A stretch of DNA of 64,000 bases from Valencia hispanica (GCA_963556495.2 OY747707.1:33099371-33163370); one strand, 5' to 3'. Shown: positions 1 through 41,985, numbered from the stretch's first letter. Notes: generated from the sequence alone by a model not told the origin. Program-made: numbers and translations.

Positions 1-427
1 TGTCTAAAACATTCTTCATTGTGGAAGTTTCTACTGACTGAAGAACAATCAAACTGGGTTTTTAGTGTTCTTAGTGTATTAAAATGAACACAGAAGAAGC
101 ACAAGACATTTACGAAGCTATTTAAAGAGAAACAATATGAATAATTTTACTCTGTATACTATGGAGGCATGCCATCTGTTCATTCAGGATGCTATAACAA
201 AGAACTAGACTTCAGGAGGTGCTCGCGTCTAGCCATTTCTCTGCCGTTTTGATCATCTTGGTACTTATTTTCTCTGGACAAACTAGATAATGTTACTCTC
301 TAAATTGATGGCTTACATTCGCCAAGGATTATACAGACATACTGCTGTTTACAGTAAGTGATGCTAATACCTAATATAAGATGCAGACACATTTAAGCTG
401 TCATCTCCATAATCACTTTCTTTGTTT

Positions 428-1315
428 TTAAGATAAATTAGTAAAACTTTATTTACAGAGCACATTTCAAAAAGGAAGTCACAAAGTACTTTAGCAAACA
501 GTATAAAAATACACGAGACAAAATTAAATGAAAGCAGATTTAAAAAGCTACAAGAAACCATTGAGTCAGCCGATCTCAAAGACAGAGGAAGTGAGTTCCA
601 GATTTTTGGAGCCACAGAAGAGAAGAAAGCTCGATCTCCTTTAGTTTTCAGTCTTGTATGGGGGACAATCAGTAGGTCTTGATCACAAGACCTCCGGGGC
701 CTGGTGGGGGTGTAGGGTTGTAACGGTGCAGAGATGTAGAATGGTGTTTGTCCATGCAGAGCTCTCCAAGTCAGAACCAGGATCTTGAAATGCACACGAT
801 AGTCAACTGGGAGCCAGTGAAGGTTCCTTAGTAGTTGAGTTACATGACAAAACTTGGAAGACCTAGTTAAGAGCCTAGCAACAGCATTTTTCTTTACCGT
901 CTGCAACCAGACTAGGGAGGTTTTGATCAGACATGCGTAAAGGCGCATTGCAGTAATCCAGGTGAGATGAAACAAAAGCGTGAATTAGGATTTCCATCTC
1001 AGGACGATAGACAATACGGCTTAGTTTGGCAATATTTCTCAAATGATGATAACAGGATCGAACCAAAGGTTTAAAATGATTTTCAAGTGTAAATGCTGAG
1101 TCAAGAGTCCCAAGGTTTCTGACAGTGGATTTAGCCACAAAAAAAAAAAAAAACAGAGGGAAAAGTAAGTTATCTTGGCAGAATTTTTTTCTGATACAAA
1201 TATAATAACTTAGAGTTTTTTCGTCATTCAATTGGAGAAGGTTTTCAGCTATCCAGGTTTTAACTGAATCCCGGCATTTTGGTAAAATGTTCTGTTTCTT
1301 TCTCCCCCACAACAT
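428..1315 (-). mobile_element. L2-like LINE fragment, 3' end of reverse transcriptase ORF
   Basis: Minus-strand translation gives the C-terminal part of a non-LTR retrotransposon polyprotein in two overlapping frames. One (1315 down to about 960) carries AFVSSHLDYCNA. The other (975 down to 364) carries LHWLPVDYRVHFKIL and KIWNSLPLSLRSADS, both typical of L2/CR1-type LINE C-termini. The frame change near 900-970 and internal stops mean it is dead. The 3' end is marked by the 'aaactttattta' tail near 430. It lies in the piga intron upstream of the first visible exon. Clade assignment is by motif memory only. Confidence 0.75.
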
Positions 1316-1487
1316 GAAATATTGCCTCTGCTACTAATATAAAATATGCATCTTTAACAATAGGAGGAAATGTTGTGATCCTTGGTAATTAGTTTTTTTT
1401 TAAAGAGAAATCAGAATCTGCCAAAACTCTTAGTATCTCATTTCATCGCTTTTATAAACCTAAAAATCCTTTTTCTTTTCTTTGCAG

Positions 1488-11942
<10,455 letters not shown>

Positions 11943-13841
11943 TGTGTCGTGAAGCGGGCAGCAGAAACGACAACTTCAGCCAACATTGTTATTAATAACT
12001 ACTGAATGCTTAATGTGCTCAGGAGAATCCCTAACGGTGTTTACATTTTATAAACAAGAGAGACTTTGTGCACTTTTTAATGATTTATAAACCCATATAG
12101 AGCTGTGTAAAAACATCTTGAGTCATTCCTTGTTTCTTTATACTTACACTTCTCAAGAAGCAGTGTAATTTAAACTGGTATTGGTCTATAGTTCTCCAGA
12201 GTTTTTTGTAGTGGAATATTTTAAGAGTTTAATTTAAGATTTAATTTATCTCCACATTTTCCGTTTCGCTCATTTTAAACCATCATTAGGCTGACCTGGA
12301 CAAGGACAAGAGCCGAGCTTAAAATAAGCCCAAAAAGCAGCCAAAGTATAACGGAAATTGTTAATCTTCAGAAAGTTCTGAAAACTACTGACCAAGACCG
12401 CTCTAAAACATTCAGACGGGTATCTGACATCTTGGAGGCAAAGTATAGAGAACCAAAGATTTAAAAAATTTGCACAGTCTCATCCATTGCAAAGAAAGAA
12501 AGGAGTGTAGAGAGAGTATTTAAATATGCAAAGAACAGCCAAAAAAAGCTCCAGTATCCCATGTTCTGTTACTGATGGACCTTGTTGTATGACTCATAAA
12601 CTTTACTTTTGTAATAAGCTGTATATCATGAGAGTTGTTCCAAGTGATTGTCTTAATAACAATTAAATCTGAATATTAAAAGTACTTTTACATTTGAAAA
12701 CTGCTCTTACCGGTCCTGTTTTTATGGTTTTATCTTCTAAAGTACAAAGATGTTGTACCAGAGGACTGCATGAAGTTACAACAGTAACCTGAAATAGTTT
12801 TAAACGGGTAAGAAGTTTTCAGGGTTTACAGTGTGCTGCAGAAGTATCTGCACCCTCTGAAGGTTTTCATTTATTGTGAAGTAGGGTTAGTTAGAAAACA
12901 ATATCCCAAGCGTTTAACACCTCACAGAGGATTTGTCAATCAATCATCTGAGTATCCATGGAGCAGTCAAGAAGGTCAAGGTAACTGGAGGAGCTGCAGA
13001 GATCCACAGCTCTAGGTTGAAATTTGGAAACTATTATTTGGAAACTGTGCACTTCATTAGAAGTTCTACCTGCAGTTTGCTGCAAACAATGTAAGAGACT
13101 CAGCAAGCCTGTGGGAGAAGGTGCTCTGCTCAGAGGAAACCAAGCTTAACTTTATTACGTTTTTTGACCCAAAAGCTAAAACGCTAAGTGGAGGATAACT
13201 GACTGTGCACATTACCATAAACACACCATCCCCATAATGAAATATTGTGGTGGTAGCGGCATGCTGTGGGGATGGTTTTCTTCAGCAGGGACAGGGAAGC
13301 TGGTCAGAGTTGATGCAACAATGACCAAAGCGAAATGGAGACTGCTAAATACCTGAGATCGGGGAAAAGGTTCACCTACGAGCAGAACGGCAAAGCCTAA
13401 ATTTGCTTTGCCAAACCAATAACATCAACATTTTGATCAGTTCACTGAAATTGGTTTAACAATTGGAAAAATCTTTACAGAATTATGTATTTCTGGTGAA
13501 CAAAGTTATTGTCAGGGTTGACCCTCACTCCCAAAACCTTCACAACATTGCAGTGTTGCAAGAGTTGCATATTGGCTGTACTTTCATCCCCATTGTGCCT
13601 AAATCACCCAGACTTGTCTGTTTTTCTCTTCATATGCACACGATGAAGTGTTTTGTTCTGAAGACGCGTCCTCAGGACCGTCGCCACTGCTATTGTCATG
13701 TATGTAAAGCACCAGTAATCCTGGAACGAGGTCGTTTAGGAAGTTGAAATGTGGGGGAAGCGACCAAGGACCCTGATAAGAGGGGGAAGGCCGAATTCCG
13801 ATTTGTGTTTCCTGGGAGAGGCTTGAAGGAGTCTGGTTTTT
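11943..13841. other. piga 3' UTR and piga-asb11 spacer
   Basis: The piga 3' UTR probably runs to about 12680 (ATTAAA at 12662). A Tc1-like remnant follows (12820-13345). The remaining 500 bp before the first asb11 exon holds nothing recognised. Confidence 0.5.
12820..13345 (+). mobile_element. Tc1-like transposon remnant
   Basis: Starts with 'gtgctgcagaagtatctgca', similar to Tc1-like terminal sequence. Contains 'ggaggagctgcagagatccacagctc' (split here by reading), and near 13245-13300 'attgtggtggtagcggcatg ctgtggggatgg', the DNA of the GGSGMLWGWFS block. It is heavily decayed. Confidence 0.65.
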
Positions 13842-20490
<6,649 letters not shown>

Positions 20491-23194
20491 CACATCTGCT
20501 TGCAATATAATCCGACCTGCCCATCATTGATTTTCTGTGTATATCACTTATAAAGGAATTAGACATTCTCATAGCGATTACAATAGCATATTTGTATATT
20601 TCAGGACAGTATTGCTTTTAAAATCAGGATATTTGGGATTTAAGCATTACTCACAAGTTCAATTTTCCCAATGACTCAGACTTTGTGTTTTTGTACTTTT
20701 AAGTAAATCTGTCCATGTGACATTCATCTCTTTATAAAACCTTTAAAAGGTGAACACAACCAGTTGCATGTCTGAGTGTTGCTTCTATTTCTTTAACTGT
20801 TTTCTGAAACCTTTGTAGCACCACAGGGAGCTGTGTGAATGTCACTTAAATCGGAGTCTGTTGTGGCTGAAGAGAAGAAGCTTGAGAAAAAAAGAAGAAA
20901 TGAACTGTTTGCAGAGTTTTAAACAAGCGAGGGTTTTAGAGTTAAGTTAGGATAACACGCATTTGATACTTGCCAAGATTGTATCTTAAGGAATGATCAC
21001 AGACTAAACTAAATATGAGGAAAATGGAAACTGTTTGGATTAAAAAACTGCACCATTCCAATGGTTTACTGTTTCCTATAACTCTTCAAACTATTACTTA
21101 TCGGCCTTTTGTTTTAATATGCTTCACTCACCTCAGCATACTAGATGTCTTGTACAAACATGAAAATGTATTTACAGATAGTGATCTAATCCATAAATTT
21201 AAGAATAATCTTAAACAAGATGGTGACATCATAACAAAAGCAGTGTACCCTCTCTGGATGAAGTAGAAGACTGTGAATTCCACACGCTTGATCCCAATAT
21301 ACTCTCACCCTTCATAACAGGAGTGACACACAATCAAAGACATGATGTGGCTTGATGTTCTGCATAGTTTGCTTAATATCTTCATGTTTTCACCCACATA
21401 ACAGTGTGACATCAGCTTAAAAGATACAACCAGCAGGAAAGAGGAGTCAAATGAAGTCAAGTTTTTAACCAGGCCCTACATTGTAAATTACATTAAAAAA
21501 GACTACAGGGTACATAAGAGGGCTTTGCAGTTGGGATTGTATAAATTTTGCTATTATTATTTTAAAATCGTGGTCTGAACATTTCACCAAATCCTCAGAG
21601 AATGATTTACTCTTCTTCCCAAGAGGAACAATGTCTCTCCATTGTGTTTTATTCAATACAATATCAATAAAAAATGAATATGTATGTTTACATGTCCTTA
21701 TTCACAATTGATAGCGCACTGAAAACCAACTTCACAGTCACGTTGTTACTCATCTTGTCATGTACGTTTGCATATCGTCAGAATTACTTTTAATTTGTAG
21801 AAAGCTTCAGCATATTTTCATAGTTTCTGTCACTTATGATGCAACTCTGTTGCATAAATTGAGCGTGGGTTGTGAGGTGTAGAAAAAAACAGTACCGACC
21901 ACTACTATGTAAGGTAAAAATTATTTACTGTTACCTTCTCCTTTTTTTCCTTAACTTGATTATTGCCTGACCATTTTGAGCTGAAAGTTCAACGCTTTGG
22001 ACATTGAGTATGAATGCCGTCTAGTGGACAGATAATTGTTTCATTAAAGAAATAGGTTGAAATCCCCTTCTATGTCAGCGACTTTTCCCTTTTAACTGTG
22101 CAGAGGGAGTGTCAGACTAGGTACCTTCATTATTCGGTAATTGCTGGAACATTTGGGTAGCATACATTTTGTACAAGTGGTGCCTGTGTCCTGGATATAT
22201 GGTGTGTCTGAGCTGCAATGTGAAAAAAAGCTGTAGGAACCTGGGTTAGCTGGGTATAACATCATGTAACACAGATACTTTCTCAGCAATTAAGAAAGGT
22301 TGAATCTTTTTTGATCTCAAGTGGTGTATCTTTAAACGACATAGAGAGGCTAGCAAGAAAGAACTATTACATGAACCAATCTTAAGAGCTTCCCACTCAG
22401 ATGTATATGAACAATATCAATAAAATACAGCGTGTGAGTTTGAATGGGAATGCAAAAATAAAAAATGTAATTAAAACGGATGTAAAGATTTAAAAAAACT
22501 TAATAAAAGTTTATTTATATAACATGGAGTAATGGGAGATGAAATATTTTAGAAGTGGTCCTTACAGCGCTTCACACAAAAGTAAAAGATGGAGAAGAAA
22601 GCAGAGCTTTTTAGATTTATAAAAATGACCTGAAAGGGTTGTCACCAACAGATTGAAAGTGAGGAATGGAAATTGGTTTTTCTGAGGACTCTGTCGGAAA
22701 GGGGGCTGACTCAGTGCCTTAGAGCTGAACCCAGAAGAGCTTTTAAAACAGGCAATAAAATTCTAAGAATACATTTCTTATAAGAGCCAAAAATGTAAGA
22801 AGCCGTAGGAACTTTTTTTTGGTGTATTGACTGAGACCCTCAGCAGCCGGTTATTGTATTGGTTCAACTAACCACATCATGAACAATATCATCTGACTGC
22901 ATTTGTGTTTGTGCACAGAAACAGATGTGATTAATTTCTCCTTGTGGTTGTTAATTGCACCGCTGCTGTAGTCTGGGAAACGGCTGCTCCCTTTATTAAG
23001 AAATGACGTTAGATCTACAGTAATTAAACATGGATGGGCTGGGGGTCTTAAGTGGGATTTAGAAAGACACAAAAGACAGGAAACACATCAGTGGTATTAT
23101 TGCTGTGTTGGGCTGTAGAGGTGTGGCCTGTAAGTGATTATTGTTATAAACATTCTGAGTCAGGTGTAAAGCTGTGGGAAACATTTATTACTCG

Positions 23195-23930
23195 GTTCAG
23201 TTTGACTACATATAGAGCGCCTCAAGATATTCACACCCAAAATAAAATTTTGTTTAACTAACTGCCTTCAAAAAATCAACTAATTTGTAAACACAGTCCC
23301 CCCCTCTGTTTAATCTAATATACTGTAAATCCAGCTGTGCTTTCAAGGCCACAGAGGGTTATTGGAGAACTTTAAAGAACAAAAAGCACTGGTAAGACAA
23401 AGGAAGGCAGCAAACAAGTCAGGTAGGAAACTGTAGAGACATTTAAAACAGGGTTAAGTTATACCACAAAATCAAAAGCTTTGGATATCTCACAGAGCAC
23501 AGTTCACGCCACCATTTAAAAATGGGAAGAATATGAGAGAATAGTAAATTTAGAAAAATATGACCAAGAAGGGTAACAATTAATTAGAGAAGCAGCCAAG
23601 AGACCAATGGTAACTTTGGAGGAGCAGCAGAAATCCACAGCTCAGTCGGGACAATCCGTTAATAGAACGAGTCTTAATCCTGCGCTCCACAAATCTGCTC
23701 CTCGTGGAAAAGTCTTTTGAGCTGAGAAGCTGTTCAGAGCTGATGGGAAGAGCAAAGGAGCTAACAAAACAAATTTAAACGGCCCTTTTCAGAATTTTAG
23801 TTGTAAAACACCCTTTCACTTCCACTATGGATCCTGTTATGTTGGTGTGTCACCGGAAATATAAGGTTTTAGCATGATAGAAAATGTCATTAGGGGCAAC
23901 AGGTGTGAATACCTTTGCAAGCTTCTGTAT
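23195..23930 (+). mobile_element. Tc1-like transposon remnant
   Basis: Phrases 'gagcgcctcaagatattcac' at 23215 (Tc1-like terminal wording), 'aagccaagagaccaatggta'-like text near 23590-23615, and 'gcagaaatccacagctcagt' at 23627 follow the order seen in the 5' half of teleost Tc1-like elements. The right end 'acctttgcaagcttctgtat' resembles a terminal region. Boundaries approximate. Confidence 0.5.
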
Positions 23931-25059
23931 TTATAGAAAAATATATTTGTTGACTTGCTACATATTAGGTAAAGTATAAATATCCTTTTACGATACGCTA
24001 TAGGATATAAATAGAGTAAAGGTCAAATTAGTAACTAAATGAAGCAAAGGGAATTGGCTGAATCCCCCAGGGTTCATTTATTTGTCTCATTAGATGTATG
24101 TGTAACAATTCAAAACACCTGAGGGCGTTGTTCTCATTAGATCTGGTACCTCTCTCATGGTTACTGTGTGTTTTAACAAAAACTTATAAATATAGAAACA
24201 AACACAGAATAAGGCTTGTAAAGACGTGAAGGATGGACTCTGCGTGGATGGACTTTGTTTAGTGGCTGGTGTTGCTCAAGGGGAATTAATTTCCAAATGC
24301 CAGTCTGAAAGGTCACCTCAGCAGAGACCTGAAAAATGCTGTCTGGGCAGATTTGAATTGACAAGTTTTTTCCTAAATAGCAAAGAAAAACCTCAGCCCT
24401 CTGAAGAACTGTCTGAAAGAAATGCATGCTGCTTTGTTCTGTGTCTTTCTGTGTGAGTCTGTTTCTGTAACCTTTGCTGGAATAGCATTTAAAGCAAGAA
24501 GACCGGTGTTTCATTGTTGACGGAAATCAATTTGAGGGTGTTGTATACCTTTCACAGCGAGGTTATCCTGAAGTCAGTTACAAGAAGATGGTCAGATCAG
24601 TCAATGTGTATCTTTTTTTAAAAAAAAATTACACTTTAGTTTACAAATCCATTCAGATGAGCTTCTCTGCTGGAGAAGATTAGACAAACAGCCCGAGGAA
24701 CTGTTTTCTGTAAAAAATCATTTCAGCTAAAAGCTTTTTTTTAAAGTAATTATTTCTTGATTACCCGGGATTCAGCATCACAGAGAATCTCTCAAAAGAG
24801 ATGATTGAGAGGAAGTCAAAAAGTAAAATGAAATCCTGCCAAATTTGACAGAAACTTCTTTATATTTCATAAAATGGATCCTACTGCAACACATGAAAAT
24901 AGGTGTTTTTATCAATTCTGTGAAAAACATATATAAGTAACAAATAAATATTGTATAATGTTCAAATTTTCCAAGTACAGGTTACAGTCCAGCAGGGTCG
25001 ACAGCTTGTCATTGGTTGTTTTGGTGTTCATGAACTGGATCTCAGTCACAGAGAGTCAC

Positions 25060-25780
25060 AGAGAGGACGATGTCTGGTTTGGGAAGCTACAGGCCCCATG
25101 TTTGGTATTCACAGACAATGTTTGTCATAGTTCTTTTCCTTATTAGATTTAATTATTATTTTTATGTATTCTTTGGTATTTATTTTATGGCACTTCCTTG
25201 TTTTCATATTACCTTCATGCTCTTAGATGTTTTCACCTTTTGTTTGTGTCCTGCTTCTTATTTGTGTTTTCTTAGTTTATTTCTCTTTAGATCGTTTCCT
25301 TATTTATTTCTTCCTTCTGTTCTCTAGTGTTTCCTTAAGTTCCCCTTAGATTCCTCCTTAGACACATTATCTTTAGTTAGTTTCTTATTCAGGAGTTTTC
25401 TGACTCCCTGATAATTCTGCCCCTTCCTGTTGTCTCCCTGCCACTCTGCTCTTGACCCAGTTTTACTAATTGCCCTCACCTGCAACTGCTTCTCACTAAT
25501 TAGTCCTTGGTCTTCTCTGTCACTTCCTCATTCCCTCCTCAGTATAAATACAACGCACATTCAGTCTTCACATTCACAACTCGCTGGTCTATCATCAATC
25601 TTCTCTGCCTGGGTCCTGCTCTTCTTGTTGTTTATTTTCCTGGTCTCTGAGTTCCCCTGGTTCCCCTGAAGTTTCTGGTTCTTGTTCATTAAATTCTTAT
25701 TTCTTCATTTTGCTGCTTTTGGGTCTGTTAATATGCCAATATGACAATGTTGTTCTGTTGGCATCTGCTCAGTGTAACTT
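25060..25780 (+). repeat. pyrimidine-rich dispersed repeat candidate
   Basis: T/C-rich block with 'cctcctcagtataaatacaa' and ending 'gctgcttttgggtctgttaa', wording common at one end of a teleost dispersed repeat. A related sequence seems to occur inverted around 29260-29720. Family not identified. Confidence 0.35.
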
Positions 25781-27976
25781 CTGGGCACATGTCTTTAGGT
25801 GTTTTACTTTGTATGTCCAACTTGAAGCAGATTCAGAACTGGAAATGCCCTGGAGTCCTCAGAACCCATCCTCAAATTGCAAAAGACAAGAAATGGCTGG
25901 ATTAATGTTAAGCCTGTAGCTTTAATGCAGTTAATTCATTTGGAACATTTTTAGACTCAGGTTTTCATATTTTTTCCACATTTTTCATAGTCCTTTTTTA
26001 GTTTTCTTCAATTTCAGTTTACATAATGACCTTCTCAAAACAAGAACAAAACAAGGTCGGCTTTTGTTAATTCTGTATGTGCATGAAGGATAAAATGTAA
26101 TATTAGCTAAGTATTCATGTGAATTTTTTGCACAATTAAAGTCTAGACCATTCTCTTTTCTCATTTCATTCAATCCCTAAATGGATTTCACATTTGCAAG
26201 AAAACATGTAAAAGATCTAATCGAGAAAGCATCTATGTTAATCATTGTGGACTGAGTATCAGAGCAAAATAAGACAGGAGATTAAGATAATTATCTGTTG
26301 ACATGTGGAAGTCAGTCAGGGCATAGAAGAAACGATTTATCCCTGAAGCATTAATATTCTCCAATAGTGGAAATATGGAGGTAAAAACAAACTATCTGAG
26401 TTGGACAGCAAGTCAACCATATCATTAGTGATGCTCTTCAATGAGACAAGAAACAAACAAGATTGTAACCTGAATGAATGAGAAGTGTTATTTATTGCTG
26501 GTGTGATTAAGAAGTTGGAGTTTTGAGACAAAACGACCAAAGTGAAACCTTTTCTAAGTGAATTAACATTTGAGCTTACTGTCAGTTTGAAACGCTGTAT
26601 TTATATGTGACTCATGGACCATGGGATGCAAAGCAGAACTTCAGTGTTTATGAGAAGCAAAGGTGTTTAATCTGAAACAGATTTGATGTAGTGTTAAACA
26701 ACGTTAGTGCCAAAAAACAGCTTTAAAATCTGCATGCACGAATTAGGGAACTCTAGTTGCACAAATAAGCTATTTACAGAAATGTAATCTGTGTTGAATT
26801 GTGTTAAACGTACTGTAGTTTTTCTGCCCTTTGTCTGTGGAACAAATTTCCCACAAACCTGTTGGTTTGCACTTTGAAATAAACACAAAAAGACATTACT
26901 GTTAATGGCATTACTACTATGAAGGTTTAAATTTTGCTTTATTTAATTACTTCTCACATGTCTTTTTTTTAAGTTAAGTTTTTAAGTGTCTTTCAGTGTG
27001 ATGCTCAACTTTGTTACTATTTTCAAATGCGTTTTGTATTTCTAACATGATTATCTAATGTATTTCTTATTTTCCTGTGAACCCCCTTCATTTACCTTGT
27101 ATATGAATAGTACTTTACAAATAAACATATCCTCTCCTGCCTAAGAAATAAAATCCCTGAGCATGTAATGCCACCTAAGCAATGCAACCCTAAAAATGCC
27201 TCAGGTTAGTTCCATTGGTTATTCATGGTCTGTGCAACAGTGTCATGTTTCTGCAGTTGTTCATGAAATAGCTGTGTCCTTCAGTAAATTTGTGGTCATC
27301 ATGCATGCAGAAAACTGAAAGAACGTATTCCCAGACCTCCTAACCATAAATTAAAAGTAACTAGCCTAAATATCTGCTTTTAGATAATATTGATCTCCTT
27401 TTATAGAAATTGGGTACACATGAATAGATAACAGCCATATCAGAAGGATTTCCTGAACTATTTTCACCCCTTTATCCTATCCCCACTCTCTAAAATTGCA
27501 AAGTTGTAAGACTGAGAAATATGTATTCAGTAAGGCTGATATGGTTTAAATCTATCGCTATAATTTAAATGGATGGTTTTGCAAGAATCATATGTTTTTT
27601 GGATGTTTATTTTCTGAATAACCAACAAATCGGTCAGAATTTCTTTGCAGTATATTTATTTCACATTAATTGAAAACAACTACAATGTGTTCATTTAAAC
27701 AATGAAAGCAGAAAAGACAAATAACTTAGAAGACTTATACTCTACGGAAGCAAAGCGAACAAAGACATAAACTTCCTCACAATTCAGGGTCAAAACGGTC
27801 CAACAGCTGTTTTTTTTATATTACAGGACATATAATAAAGAATAACAACATCTCAAGTGCAAAGAAGAAATACTTTTTCGTGTTTTTTATTTTTAACAGA
27901 ATATTTTGAAGTCATGTTAAATCTTTGCTTCCCTTTTATTTTTATACAAAATAAAATAACCGTTAATGATTAAATT

Positions 27977-27992
27977 CCCCCCCCCTCCCCCC

Positions 27993-28025
<33 letters not shown>
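27977..28025. repeat. C-run followed by (CA)n microsatellite
   Basis: A 17-base C-run with one T, then about 15 CA units. Confidence 0.9.
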
Positions 28026-28029
<4 letters not shown>

Positions 28030-28409
28030 GTATTTGAAGTAATGGATAAGGTCATCCTTTGAATGATGGATGTTTGTGTATTTTTACAAACAAGCTCCAG
28101 CAAATGAACTTTCAGTTTGTTTGTTTTTTGAATCACTACAGCAGACCAAACCATGCAAAATAAAGGTCTGACTGTTTTACCACTATGTGAGCAATAAATG
28201 CCTTCAATTTTATATTTAACATTCAGAGAATAATTACCCAACAAAAATGGCCCATTCCCCCCATAGACAGCAGTTTATCTAAAATCAGCTTCACGTCACT
28301 ATTACTCTTCTTTTTCGACTGAATTGAGAATAATTTGTCAACGTGTCCAACAGAATCAAAGGTAGCACAGCCCTTATAAAGCACATGTTGTGTTTGGGTG
28401 ACACAGGAT

Positions 28410-38808
<10,399 letters not shown>

Positions 38809-38863
38809 AGCGGTTTTGGAGTGAAGGACACAGACTAATGAGTGCTGATGGTTTTCTGGCAGC

Positions 38864-38870
38864 TTTATAA
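38864..38870 (-). promoter_or_regulatory. grpr: TATA-like element upstream of grpr
   Basis: Minus strand TTATAAA in gagtttataaagct, about 56-62 bases before the start codon. A TGACGCAC stretch (CRE-like half site) lies near 38896-38903. Position fits a short 5' UTR, but there is no transcript evidence. Confidence 0.3.
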
Positions 38871-41164
38871 ACTCTGTGCTTTCCTAGAGGGTCGTGCGTC
38901 ACTCCATGGCGCACAACAGGAATGCTGAAGAGATGGAGCTAAAACATATTAACATGTAGCCTATGAAAAGATCTGGCTAAGCTTGAATCCAATTCTTCTC
39001 CATAGAGAGACTGAAAGAGCTAATAATGGTTTACAGCTTAAAATTGTGATAAAGGTGGTCATTGCAGTTTCTTTAAAGATCTGAGCACACCAGGTGATGT
39101 TGGGGCTGATACATGTCATTTTTACCTGTGATCTATGCTTTTTTATGTTCACTCTGAGATCATTTTTGTTATCAGTTTTTCACTTGTTAGGGCTTAAAAA
39201 TTACGTTAAAAAAACTGAATTAAAGAAAGAAAAACAGCTGAGAGTTGCCAAAGAATGAGTTATGTTCGGAACACCGAACCAAGCCAGTTGCCAGCCAGAA
39301 TAAAAACAGTGATAGCAAAATCTCCTGCTGCAATGTTAGTTTAAAAGGTGTATATTTATGTCCTGATTTGTCCACCTAGGAGGAAGTCAGGAAAATGTCA
39401 CCTGACAGCAGGAACATGGTCATTTGTCATTAGATTGACATAGTGTCATAATTTCAAACCAAGAAACTTAAATTCCATCAGCTTTTGGGTAGATGTGATT
39501 ATATCTGCCCCAATTCTGACTGACATAGTTACTCTGATACAGTACATGAGTGTCAGCACCTCCCTTCTGCTGAACAACAGCGTCTCCAGAATACTTTATT
39601 GTTGGGGACCCATGGAGTGACTGAGTAAAACATATCAATAGTGAATGGAAGCAGGCAAATAACTCACTTTTCTATTCATGAATGGCAGCAGATGTTTTGT
39701 ACAGACAGGGACATATAAAAAGTAAAATCTGAGGTAAGAAGAACAAATTCTCATCTTAAAAATACAAACAACACCTGGGATCACATTGACTGTGTAGCTG
39801 TTGATTCTACTAATGCTACCTGGTGTAATCCTGAATTGTACTGTGTTTTATCCTGTTCCCTCAGTTTTTGGTTGATTTTGCATTTGAAGCAAACATTTTT
39901 ATTGTTTCATGAATGAAGAAAAAAATGTTTGGAGCTGAGAGACTTTGTGGGTTGAGCGGTTAATTCGCAAAAATCAGACACTTTTCTTATGTAGCTGGAT
40001 CTTTGGGGAAAGTAAGAGTGCTCACTCCTACCTTTTCTTTGTGTCCAGGAAGCGATACTCTCTGATCATATTTATGTGAAAAAGATATGTTATTAAAAGC
40101 AGCATGTTTTCTGTTTAGAACAATGGACTTATGTGCTCTGCTGTTACATATGATATGCCATTACCTTTAAAATTACATACCACATGTAGAACTAGTAATG
40201 GTGATTATATTTTAGAAAGGGGCTTCTTAGAAGGCTCTTTTCGTGTCAGGAATATTCATTTTAGGCATTGTTTTCTTAAAAGAACAATAGAAAGGTAGAC
40301 TGTGCTTTAAATAGATTTAATTCTTTCAACTGTTTTAGCTTTTCTGGCCCTAAGATACAATAACATTTGCCATTTAAATAGTGTTATTTCTTGTGTTAAT
40401 CAGTGAGAGCTTTCCAAATACTTGAAAATTGTTGTGGATATTTTGGTTTGGTCACTCCTTGCCTTTAGTTATGAGTGCCTTTCTTTCTTTACTCTACGAG
40501 TCTCTTCCAAATTTGGTCTAAACAAAGAAAGTCAGACTTGATAAGCCCTTTCATTCTTCAATCACCAATTCGTATTATTTAGACAGTCCAACAAGACTTG
40601 CATGTGGGAAATAAATTTGATAGGTGAATTTAAAAGACAAAACTGTAAATGCATACTGTATGCTTCATCAAAAATGATAGGAAGTAGTGATGTATAGCAC
40701 AGTGATTCCTTATTTGATTCCACCAAATGTCTGCTTTAAGTTTTAACAGCATAGAGTGTAATGACAGGTTTTTCACACAGGTAAAATAATAACACAAAAT
40801 TATCAGCAAAAACAAAAAAAAATCAGCATTTATACAGAAGCTGCCGCCTCAACTCTGTTTATGTGTTTCTGTAAATAGTGATCTTATGCATTTTTATTAA
40901 AATGTCCTTGTGGATGCAATTATTCATTACAGTAAGTAAAGACCAGTTCGCTCTGGGATCAAACATAGGTTCAAACTGTTGTGTTGGAGTTAGACAAATG
41001 ACAAATGGAAGTTACATTTTAAATGATCTGGTGACTATTGATCTTGATGTACCATATAACATGCAGGGTTACACATCCTCATGAAAACAACCAGGACCAT
41101 CTGAATTTTTTAAAATAAATATTGAGATGAACCGCCATCAATATGAATTATTTGGGAGAAAAAA

Positions 41165-41335
41165 AGGCATACAAGAACTATGGTCACACAATCCTATGGA
41201 AGGAAGCCAGGGTACATGAAGAGACCATAGACATGCCAACTGCATCCAGAAAATCCCTGGCCAGGATTTGAACCCACCACCTTTGGGCTTGCATCTGAGC
41301 TAAGTACCTCACCGTCTTGCAGCTTTCTGCTCCCT
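41165..41335. repeat. decayed copy of the 34.9-kb dispersed repeat
   Basis: Shares 'gccaactgcatccagaaaat' / 'ggatttgaacccaccacctt' wording with 35130-35180. Confidence 0.55.
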
Positions 41336-41599
41336 CACAATCAAACTAAATATCTGTAACTCACTGCCAAAAACATCCTTCAGCCACCGTTAATGCACAA
41401 GGTGCTGTAAATAAGCTGAACTAAAACTGAATTAGAGAAGATGCCAGAAAATAAAATGATGTAGAAATAAATATACATGCAAGCAGAAAATATTATACAT
41501 TCCCTCTATAGTAAGGAAAAACAATTTTAAGCTAAAATAGTCCGCAGTTTTTTTCATAAGCAAACATTTATGCTATAAACTGAAAATGACATGATATGA

Positions 41600-41985
41600 G
41601 CCCCTGAACTAATATTAAGTTGTACAAGCATTTTCTCTCAGAACTGCTTCAATCCTGTTTTGCATGACGTCAAACCCATTCTGGAATCTGTTAACCCAGG
41701 AGTCGACAGGTTTTCTCCTGGATCCAGAGATTGGACCGGCCACTTCATAACATTATTCTTGTTGGGGTGGAACCAGGATGCAACTTGCTGACTGGTGTGT
41801 TCGGGGTCATTGTCTCGTTGGAACATATCACCTTCATCACAACCTACCATGACCATGATCCTTGGTATGAGATAAATAGACACAATTTAATGAGAAACAC
41901 CCCCATACCAGGAGGCCTCAGCCCTCAAGCATCAAAGTGTGCTGTGGCTTGAATTCAGTTTTCAGGGGGTTTCTGACAAACTGCC
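41600..41985 (-). mobile_element. Tc1-like transposase remnant
   Basis: Minus-strand frame 41883-41638 gives DMFQRDNDPEHTSQQVASWF then NKNNVMKWPVQSLDPGENL, the second catalytic Asp block and the region before the catalytic Glu of Tc1-like transposases. DLNPIEN has decayed to LDPGENL. Confidence 0.75.

Larger units (their letters stand above)
20491..28409. other. asb11-grpr spacer, including both 3' UTRs
   Basis: About 8 kb with no recognisable host coding exon. Contents: a Tc1-like remnant (23195-23930), a pyrimidine-rich dispersed repeat candidate (25060-25780), AT-rich single-copy-looking sequence and a C-run plus CA repeat (27977-28025). The grpr 3' UTR probably occupies the right-hand few hundred bases. 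Confidence 0.6.
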